Below, piece by piece: positions 56,230-64,000 of a DNA stretch of 64,000 nt. The stretch covers positions 33,879,088-33,943,087 of the forward strand of contig CM061919.1 of NCBI GenBank assembly GCA_031002005.1. The letters are read 5' to 3'. This DNA is from Vandiemenella viatica. Its lineage: Eukaryota > Arthropoda > Insecta > Orthoptera > Morabidae. The translations under genes were made by a program, and so were the position numbers. Position 1 is the stretch's first letter. Every line of letters starts with the position of its first letter. The notes below the pieces were generated by a model. It was not told the origin of the DNA. It did no database searches and saw only the letters and a list, made by a program, of their open reading frames with translations.

Positions 56230-57560
56230 TATTACCTTTAGATACAGTTTTCAGTAAGAAATGCGTCCAACTTGAGCACCAATGCATTCGTGGATTCTTG
56301 CCGACATTGAATCAACAAGTGTTTCGAATGTCTTCTTGGGGTATTTCTCTTTAGCCTGCATGTCTTTTGCAGTCAGTTATTGCGCAGTTTGTGCTGGGTC
56401 ACCATGTGATCAAATGTGTCTACTCCTGGTATCCCAGACATGCTCTATTGGGGACAAATCTGGGGACTGTGCTGTTCAAATTGTGATCGAAACTCCTTGC
56501 AAGGCTTGTGTAACGATGGCCGCAATATGAGGACGGGCATTATCTTGTTGTAAGATGCGATTTGAATGGTGAACATGAAGGGTATCACAATAAGATGCAG
56601 TACCCTGTCCACATAGTGGTGGGCTGTCATTGTGCCTTCAATTTTTTTTTTTTTTTTTTTTTTATTTTATTTTTTTTATTTTTTTTGTAACAGTTTAACG
56701 TCCCTTTTAACAACGTGGTCTTTAGAGACGGGAAAGGATGGGGGCAAGGAATGGGAAGGAATTCGGCCATGGCCTTTTGAAGGAAGCATCCCGGCATTCA
56801 CCTGGAGTGATTTGGGGAAACCATGGAAAACCCAAATCTGGATGCCCGGACGGGGATTCGAACCGCCGTCCTCCCGAATGCGAGGCCAGAACGCTATCCG
56901 TTACACCACCACGCTCGTGTGTGCTTCAACAACAGCCGACTCAGTCATGCTGTCGAAACTGATTGCCGCCAAAAAATGACACCGGTGACTGCATTTGTGT
57001 GATGTTCTGAAATCACAGCAGGTAAGCCGTTTTCCAATACGCCTCCGAACATGTCGTGAATTATCACTTTGCCACAGACAGAATCGAGACTCGTCTGTAA
57101 ACACAAATGTACGCCATTCACATGTCCTTTTATGTTTTGCATTACGCCAGGTTAGATGATGCTGGCAATGAAATCAGATTAATGGGACACATTGCATAGG
57201 GTTCAGAGAGCGTACTCCAGCTTCAAGCAATTGGTTTTCAATCGTCCGGGGAGGGGGGTGACTCTCTCTGTAACCACTGTTTGGATCTGGCCTGCAGTCA
57301 ACCATTTGCCAGCAGCAGCCACCCACACAATTTGGCGGTCTTCACGTGCTGTTATCCATCAGTATAGACCTGGAGTATTAGAGCTTTCTTTCATCACTGT
57401 GTAACAAGTCTGTATACTGACAATGCACTACGGCCAATCCTTTGGGAGATTTCACGATATGATGCACCTTTTTAAAACACGTCAATTCTCCGACCTCTCT
57501 CACAGTTTAGACATTTGAGTGTATAGAGTTGTCACTCTTCGCCTGGGCATACTTAGCCAA
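56230..57560 (-). pseudogene. Tc1-type transposase pseudogene, split by a SINE
   Basis: Minus strand. 57104-56930 reads MFTDESRFCLWQSDNSRHVR then RRIGKRL, containing the second catalytic Asp block of Tc1 transposases (FTDESRF). After the SINE, 56640-56445 reads GTMTAHHYVDRVLHLIVIPF, followed in another frame by remnants of the QDNARPH and PDLSPIEHVWD blocks. The N-terminal helix-turn-helix part (57550-57150) is heavily decayed. Frame changes occur on both sides of the SINE. Confidence 0.8.
56642..56919 (-). mobile_element. SINE family 1 inserted in the Tc1 pseudogene
   Basis: T-run (poly(A) tail on the minus strand) at 56642-56687, body and tRNA-like head to 56919. Nearly identical to the copy at 6462-6704. 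TGTGCCTTCA (56631-56640) and TGTGCTTCAA (56920-56929) are a target duplication differing by one inserted base. Confidence 0.92.
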
Positions 57561-57599
57561 CAAGAACTCGTGGACAACAAAGTGTCATGTTACACCACA

Positions 57600-58117
57600 C
57601 TGTACGCCACTAGTACGTTAAAAGAATATAAAAAATAGCAATTTACATAATAGATAGCACCGTAATTCTCATATTATTACATGTAAAACTTTCAATTTTA
57701 AATCATTTAATACTCTTCATGTGGGCATACTTGGGGCCAAATTTCATTCATTTATCACAACATCGTATGGGTGTTGGGATTTTAATTTGCGCCAGTGTGT
57801 GTATCAGTTGCTACGTGTAAAGGTCGAGCTCTATTTTGCCAATACTGGTCTGTACCGTCACCGCAACGACAGTCGGCCGAGTGGCAGCTCGCCCCCTCGC
57901 GTCCACAATTTTCCATAGCTCGCCCATGTTCCTACCCGGTCTTTAGTCTCCTTTAACGTTTTCAAGTGATTGTTACAGGGAATCAGTGTTGGGGATGACA
58001 GGTAGGTTTGATACCTTTACTTTATCACAGTTTTGGTACGAAAGCATTAAAATACTTTTTTATCTGACTCATGTAATCACCTATCTGGTTGATCTTTTAT
58101 GTACAAAAATAGTATCC
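57600..58117. other. No gene seen
   Basis: AT-rich spacer. A 65-codon open stretch at 57721-57918 lacks any known motif. Confidence 0.4.
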
Positions 58118-58125
58118 CAGCGCAG

Positions 58126-58316
58126 CAGTACCGGATTAACCACGTAGCAGGAGGTAGCAAATGCCACTAGGGGGCCTCGCGCCTCCTTGGGGGCCCCGCA
58201 CCTAGGCTAGATGGGCGACCTTTTTTGTTTTAGCTCCACAATTTTCCCCAGGACGGCAAAAATCAAGGGCCTCTTCACATTTGCTACGGGCCCCGCGCTG
58301 TCTTAATCCGGCCCTG
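58126..58316. mobile_element. hAT MITE, 191 bp, with perfect 8-bp target duplication
   Basis: Starts CAGTACCGGATTAAC and ends TTAATCCGGCCCTG, imperfect inverted repeats of the common CAGGGCCGGATTAAG type. GTAGCAAATG and CATTTGCTAC form a further internal inverted pair. CAGCGCAG flanks it exactly on both sides (58118-58125 and 58317-58324). Confidence 0.92.
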
Positions 58317-58329
58317 CAGCGCAGTATTA

Positions 58330-59150
58330 ACAAATCATTACCACACTGTACCGGAATGAAAGATTCTCGCATATTTCAACGCAATCGCAATGAAATGTCA
58401 ATCACTTCGCACTTGACGTGTTTGTTTTGCTTGAGGTTCTTTTCGATTCATTCAGTATTTTTTTTTTTTTTTTTTTAAGCAAAGAATGAGGTTATAACAT
58501 ATTTTAATTTAAATTTAGGTCGTAAAGATTTTGTATAATAAATATAATAATTTCATGTTATCTCAAAGTTCTAGTCAGAGTTTCTTATTAGGAAACTCGC
58601 AGTGCACCTATATCGTAGTCACCTAACTTCGAAAGGAGACCTACAGATTAACGTGAAATTCGAACACGGAGCGTCCTAGAATCCTCGTATTAACAGATAA
58701 AAGCATTGCCAGAGGTAAATGTCAATTTTTAGGCCCAAAAATTACAGTCGAGTCCGGGATTTGAACCGGGAAAGTAGGTATACTAAGGCGGAGCTGGCGT
58801 GGTTTTCCCCCTGACGTCATAGAGGTGGGGTGGGGACCTCCCTCCCCTCCCCGCCACGACTCCACGAGGCGGCAGCACCGTGCAGCGGTAACCTGAATCT
58901 ATCTGAGTATTCTGTGGAGCTTAGTCGGGCGCACACCCCCGCAGGCGACAACGGTTGTTGCTATTCCCAGCGCGCGCGACACATGACGCGTCGGCGAGCA
59001 AAGGGTCCCGTTATACGCTATTCCTGGAGTGCGTAGTTTCATAGCGCAGCGCTATTTCCGGGTGTACTGTAATTCGGCGTGGGTGACGCGTCGGGTCCCG
59101 ATAGGCACTGTACACGTCTTTCAAGAATATTTTCGTTTGAACATAGCAGA
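58330..59150. other. GC-rich segment next to the gap
   Basis: From about 58790 the base composition rises sharply (CCTCCCCTCCCCGCC, CAGCGCGCGCGAC). GACGCGTCGG and GGGTCCCG words occur twice each (58986-59012 and 59085-59101). A tRNA-like GGGATTTGAACCGGGA lies at 58757. No gene is recognised. It may be the left part of the hAT element that spans the gap. Confidence 0.4.
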
Positions 59151-60150
59151 NNNNNNNNNNNNNNNNNNNNNNNNNNNNNNNNNNNNNNNNNNNNNNNNNN
59201 NNNNNNNNNNNNNNNNNNNNNNNNNNNNNNNNNNNNNNNNNNNNNNNNNNNNNNNNNNNNNNNNNNNNNNNNNNNNNNNNNNNNNNNNNNNNNNNNNNNN
59301 NNNNNNNNNNNNNNNNNNNNNNNNNNNNNNNNNNNNNNNNNNNNNNNNNNNNNNNNNNNNNNNNNNNNNNNNNNNNNNNNNNNNNNNNNNNNNNNNNNNN
59401 NNNNNNNNNNNNNNNNNNNNNNNNNNNNNNNNNNNNNNNNNNNNNNNNNNNNNNNNNNNNNNNNNNNNNNNNNNNNNNNNNNNNNNNNNNNNNNNNNNNN
59501 NNNNNNNNNNNNNNNNNNNNNNNNNNNNNNNNNNNNNNNNNNNNNNNNNNNNNNNNNNNNNNNNNNNNNNNNNNNNNNNNNNNNNNNNNNNNNNNNNNNN
59601 NNNNNNNNNNNNNNNNNNNNNNNNNNNNNNNNNNNNNNNNNNNNNNNNNNNNNNNNNNNNNNNNNNNNNNNNNNNNNNNNNNNNNNNNNNNNNNNNNNNN
59701 NNNNNNNNNNNNNNNNNNNNNNNNNNNNNNNNNNNNNNNNNNNNNNNNNNNNNNNNNNNNNNNNNNNNNNNNNNNNNNNNNNNNNNNNNNNNNNNNNNNN
59801 NNNNNNNNNNNNNNNNNNNNNNNNNNNNNNNNNNNNNNNNNNNNNNNNNNNNNNNNNNNNNNNNNNNNNNNNNNNNNNNNNNNNNNNNNNNNNNNNNNNN
59901 NNNNNNNNNNNNNNNNNNNNNNNNNNNNNNNNNNNNNNNNNNNNNNNNNNNNNNNNNNNNNNNNNNNNNNNNNNNNNNNNNNNNNNNNNNNNNNNNNNNN
60001 NNNNNNNNNNNNNNNNNNNNNNNNNNNNNNNNNNNNNNNNNNNNNNNNNNNNNNNNNNNNNNNNNNNNNNNNNNNNNNNNNNNNNNNNNNNNNNNNNNNN
60101 NNNNNNNNNNNNNNNNNNNNNNNNNNNNNNNNNNNNNNNNNNNNNNNNNN
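59151..60150. other. Assembly gap, exactly 1000 N
   Basis: A round-number run of N is a placeholder between contigs, so its true length is unknown. It removes the 5' part of the hAT transposase that resumes at 60151. Long open frames across it are artefacts. Confidence 0.98.
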
Positions 60151-60151
60151 A

Positions 60152-60804
60152 ATGGTCAGACTCGCTAAGAAATTGAAACAGAGGATTGAAGATGAATTTG
60201 TTGGCTTCACGTGCGGCAATTTATTCAAAAAGTTGCCGGATGAAACAGTTTCAAAAATGAAAACAGATTGCTGTGCTTGGTACAGAAATGTTTTAAATTA
60301 CATAGAAACCAAATACGAATTCAGCGAAAACAAATTCGACATATTCAAGCCACTTTCTTTGCAAGATTTTCACTTACGCGTCAATGGTTAATATAATTGA
60401 AAAACTAAAAATTGAGACTTTTTAAAAAAAAATAATAAATGGATGAGCTTTATGAGGAAGTTTGTAATGTGAAAGACGTAGTGAAGGCAGCAGTGCAGAA
60501 AAAAGACTTAACGCCGCTACAGAACATATTTCAGAATCAAGATTTCGTCAATCTGCAAAAACTATTTGCTTTCATGGCATCAATGCCGGTTTCAAACGCG
60601 GCAGCTGAAAGGATATTTTCCCAGACTAATATAATTTGGTCTGACAGACGAAACCGATTATCACTGGAACATGTCAAAGCAGAAATACAAATTAAAACCA
60701 ACTTCAGTTTGTCGTGTATCGAATTTTATAACTACGTTGTAAAAAACAAAGGTATGTTAAAAGCAGTAAAATCCAACGCAAAATACAATTTTAATGAAAA
60801 ATAA
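60152..60804 (+). pseudogene. hAT transposase, C-terminal part (5' end in the gap)
   Basis: The frame at 60152-60391 reads KKLKQRIEDEFVGFTCGNLF and WYRNVLNYIETKYEFSENKF, the helical region before the dimerisation domain. After stops and a frame change at about 60390-60438, 60439-60804 carries the hATC domain: LQKLFAFMASMPVSNAAAER, IFSQTNIIWSDRRNRLSLEH, VKAEIQIKTNF. The family's insertion domain and DDE residues would lie in the gap. With a break near 60400 it is probably inactive, but the second piece is undamaged to its stop. It is far better preserved than the hAT fragment at 2.8-3.4 kb. Confidence 0.85.
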
Positions 60805-61089
60805 ATATACTTAAGTATAACATAAATAATTACCTAAAATTAAACTATAGAATATACTGTTTTGCATTATATTTTGTTAATTGTGCTAGTGAACAATTCT
60901 ATTATTATAAAGTTTAGTATTAACGTTCGTAAGTTCTATCATATGATAGACAGATCTTTATAGAAATTTCTTCTGTTCTGTCTAAATTATAAAAATAAAC
61001 TAGAATTACCTAAAAAAAAACTTTTTTTTGGCTGTCCCGATTTGTAACCCTGAATCCCGATTTTTTTGGTCTTCTGTCCCGATTTTTAG

Positions 61090-61111
61090 CAAACCGGACC
61101 TGGCAACACTA
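61090..61111 (-). repeat. Right terminal repeat of the hAT element
   Basis: Sequence ending CCTGGCAACACTA. Its reverse complement starts TAGTGTTGCCAGG, matching the TAGTGTTGC start of the hAT element at 26383. Repeated ATCGGGACAG-like words lie just inside (61025-61085). Confidence 0.7.
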
Positions 61112-61204
61112 GTTGGTACACACCGCTGCGCTGGTCGGATTCGGGTGAGGCTCAAACCTAACAAGATGGTTTGATCATGGTGCCGGAGTGTGTATCTGAC
61201 CTGT

Positions 61205-61590
61205 ATTTGCTTGTCCGATAAAAGAGAACCAGCACAAAACAGAACTTCACTATTTTCATTCGGTTGGTGACCATTAGCAGCACTTTGTGGCTTGACACAT
61301 CCCGACGACCTGAAGGTTGGGGGTGAAAATGCACCGTATCACCGCATCCAGAACGTGCGCGATTGGTTCGAAGAGAATTCTGTACAGTTCCAGAACACGA
61401 TGTTTGACGTAGATCAATAGACATAACCTCCCGAGGCATATCTGGAATAGGATCCACGGAGCCGTTTTCGTAGCAGAATCAACTCCTATCACTATCGTGC
61501 AATTAAAGGCGGCTATCGAAAGAGAGTAGCTACAGCTTTCTTCCTGGGACTTCAGGCAGCTACATGAGTCCGTTACATCTTTTAACAGTT
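61205..61590 (+). pseudogene. Tc1-type transposase C-terminal fragment
   Basis: Plus strand: ENAPYHRIQNVRDWFEENSV then QFQ at 61322-61405, matching the QDNAPxHxxxxVxxWFEEH block of Tc1 transposases; then a frame change, and RHIWNRIHGAVFVAEST, VQLKAAIERE at 61437-61525, matching the end of the family. The PPxSPDxNPIE block with the last catalytic acid is destroyed between them. It is a different lineage from the Tc1 copy at 56.2-57.6 kb. Confidence 0.7.
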
Positions 61591-61599
61591 CTCACACAT

Positions 61600-63340
61600 T
61601 TAGTGTATAAAGGCTACCCAGATGTTATTAGTGGGGTATCCCGTGACTTTTGAAATATCAGTTACAGCAACTAGTCCATTGTGAAGCAAGTCATTTATTG
61701 AAAGAGACAAAGAAACAAAGGGCCAGCAGAATCAAAACTAAAATCAGAAAATTTTAATCGTTTAAGTTTATTGAGAATCTATAATTGCTTGTAGAAGTTA
61801 ATGTGTATGTACAGAAAGTATCATCATGTAATTCTTATCTAAGACTGAACTTCTCTGAATTTTTTTTTGCAGATGTGATATTAATACCGGGATTAATTGA
61901 ACTTGATTTCTGCTTCAAGGCATAAATTTTGTTTTCACGTACTAGTGATACCAAAAAATTCCAAGATGTTGGCTAAACCTCCACTGAAACTGAAACATTA
62001 AGGAAGGACAATTAATAAATGAATAATTAGTGCGAAACCATTGCTCTAAAGAATAGTATACCACAGGAAATAATATTTCGCAATTACCTTACAATACTTT
62101 CACTCTGATTGATTGTTACGGCTAAAAAATATGTTACCAAATGAATCTTCAGCTGCTGTCAGCTGAGGATTCACATAGTGGAATGTTAGATGTTAATGTA
62201 ATATCCGTGATATTGGGGAAAGCGTTTATGTTTGAATCAGATAATTAAGGACGCAACTTGTAGCGAGAACCAAGAAGTTAACAATCAAAACCTTAAATGA
62301 AAAATTGAAGGCTGGAATACCACAATTCGATAATTAAAAATAAAACATTATGCCACTCGAAAATCTCAAATATAATCTAAAATATTTATCTGAACAAAGA
62401 ACAAATTTGTACGCAGAGTAAACAAGATTAAGTTGAAAGATTTTCTTTGCTTACGCATTAAAATTGAAAGAGAATATGAATTATAGTACCTAATAAATAT
62501 CAGTCTTTTGTTTCGTCTAAGACGCAAGGGTGGTTTAGTTGTCACAAGCAGTCTGTAGCTTCCTCTGTTGTGAATTCTAAAAATATTTAACAGCAAAATG
62601 TTCCATTTTAAAGCAAATTTTAAAGAGCAATATCGTACAGTAATAACGTAAATGGCAGCATCATATTTTCAATGTTTAAATTTTTATATTTCTCTTATTT
62701 CATATACTTATGGCCAACAAGAAAATTTGCTACCACGTGTTATTTATTTTGAAACTATAGTCAACATAAAAAATCACATTACTGACAAGTTTCATTTTCA
62801 ACAAGAATTGTATCATTTATCTGAAACATTTAACTGAAATTTAGATTTTAAATTTACGTTGTCTACGATAGGTTAACTTTGGAATTAGTAATTTGGTACT
62901 ATCTGTAGTTTACTTAAATGTCCAACCATCCAGTAACATTTAGTAGCAGCAAATTAAATTTATTCCTAAAGAAGACTCTCATGAATGTTTCGGATTAATA
63001 CTGTCACTACGAGAACCAATGCAGTATAGCACTGTACTGTATTATTGTAATTACGGTTTGTATTAAATCCTATTTGTGTATTTGTTACAGCTAAATGAAA
63101 TTCCACCTCAAAGTTGGGGAAGCAGTGGGTCTCGAGGTTTTTATGACTAATGCAAGGAAGTCAGTTGTATTTTGCAACATGCACTGATTCGCTTTAGATG
63201 ATGTGTGTTATTATTTCTTTTTTCTCATTATTATTTTCCTTCTTCCATGAATGCATTGCTCGTATCCGATTTTTGGGCGGTTATAGTGGGAGATGTTTAC
63301 CCCTGCAAGGGAACGTCTGGGAAGATGAACTGGGATGATT
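61600..63340. other. No gene seen
   Basis: AT-rich sequence. Short open stretches at 62366-62596 and 62652-62837 have no domain or splice context. Confidence 0.45.
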
Positions 63341-63344
63341 TACA

Positions 63345-63568
63345 ATAGAATTTTTTTTACTTATCACTTTACGCCTCGTCGACGTCAGGGGCAAGATGGG
63401 AATGGAGACAAGGAACGGGAAGGAATTCGGCAAGGCCTTTTTGAAGGAAGCATATCGGAATTCGCCTGGAGTTATTTGTGAAACGATGGAAAACACAAGT
63501 TTAGATACCATCCGTCGTCCTCCGAATGCGAGACCAGAGCGTTAACCACTCACCCACCACGCTCAGTT
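63345..63568 (-). mobile_element. SINE family 1, diverged copy
   Basis: T-run near 63352, body (GGAAGGAATTCGGC, AAGGAAGCATATCGG) and tRNA-like head with CGAATGCGAGACCAGAGCGT. Older than the copies at 6.5 and 56.7 kb, with several indels. Confidence 0.8.
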
Positions 63569-63569
63569 C

Positions 63570-63838
63570 TTTCAAAGACACCGTTGCTCCACCAGGCTTA
63601 ACGTACCCATCCGACGGATAGATCACTAACAACAGTGCCGTATGCCATCTCTCCATACGCACTGCGGAAGGGTTGAATTTAACACAATCTGGTGCTTAGG
63701 AATTATGCACCGCCACCCTTCTGTGGCCCAAGTCCTAGTGATGAAAATTTCTTCCACCATCAGGACTCGAACTACCTAGCCCCATGCCTGCGCCGGACAC
63801 CACAAGGGTGCCGCAACCAACTAAGCAAACGGTGTGGA
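63570..63838 (-). mobile_element. tRNA-derived SINE (family 3), probable
   Basis: On the minus strand the right end reads as a tRNA-like head: A-box-like TTAGTTGGTTGCGGC and B-box-like AGTTCGAGTCCTG (about 63760-63835). The body to the left is unrelated to families 1 and 2. It lies head to tail with the family 1 copy. Confidence 0.5.
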
Positions 63839-64000
63839 CCAATATTTTTTTAGAGTCCAATAATTATCTTATATATGTATATTATGTGCTTTCTTGTTGA
63901 AAGTTAAAATACTTAACGCTGTTTCGTGTCCTCGGTGTCAGACGATATACGGAGACCGATATAAGGAGTCAGCCCCATGTGCTACATCGGTACGACCTCT

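Noticed and set aside
58745..58775. Possible tRNA fragment (GGGATTTGAACCGGGA)
   Set aside because: Only the T-arm-like part is present; no cloverleaf can be drawn around it.
59011..60228. Very long open frames (365-405 codons)
   Set aside because: They consist almost wholly of the 1000-N gap.

Overview
This window is eukaryotic nuclear DNA, most likely from an insect with a large, repeat-rich genome. It has an AT-rich background, GT-AG introns, and a dense pile of decayed or nested transposable elements of arthropod type: an errantivirus-like Ty3/gypsy element with an F-type env, PIF/Harbinger elements with a MADF-BESS partner gene, Merlin, Tc1, hAT, CR1-like and 'craniofacial development protein 2'-type LINEs, and tRNA-derived SINEs. 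I see no bacterial operons, CRISPR arrays or rRNA genes. The species cannot be fixed from the sequence alone.

Layout, left to right. 1-4.3 kb: a minus-strand Ty3/gypsy remnant (integrase, RNase H, RT, gag zinc knuckle) broken by a hAT fragment, then a LINE fragment. 5.7-8.9 kb: a PIF/Harbinger transposon with terminal repeats. Its transposase gene (plus strand, damaged) and a MADF-BESS gene (minus strand, reading frame intact) interlock, each having exons in the other's intron. 9.2-10.8 kb: a second, more decayed Harbinger of another lineage. 10.8-11.3 kb: a coiled-coil reading frame made of 14-residue repeats. 11.3-23 kb: a minus-strand LINE split by a 9.5-kb gypsy/errantivirus provirus with two LTRs, a 4-bp target duplication, and broken gag, pol and env.

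23.4-28.2 kb: the only likely host gene. Three candidate exons of an unrecognised secreted or membrane-anchored protein start with a clear signal peptide. The introns are filled with a SINE, a 1.46-kb hAT element and a small Harbinger-type MITE inside it. 28.2-35.9 kb: mostly non-coding repeats, including a 556-bp tandem duplication and a decayed minus-strand gypsy gag. 35.6-39.4 kb: a CR1-like LINE with intact ORF1 and broken ORF2.

39.4-52.6 kb: one 13-kb satellite array of 91/92-bp units, homogeneous on the left, older on the right, with a second local amplification near 47-49 kb and a SINE inserted in the middle. It begins abruptly inside the LINE reverse transcriptase.

52.6-64 kb: a Merlin remnant, a GC-rich double palindrome, a retroposed LINE tail, a Tc1 transposase split by a SINE, a 191-bp hAT MITE with a perfect 8-bp target duplication, a 1000-N assembly gap inside a hAT element, a second Tc1 fragment, and SINEs. 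The elements do not form a pathway. What links them is layered insertion, which can be ordered by nesting.
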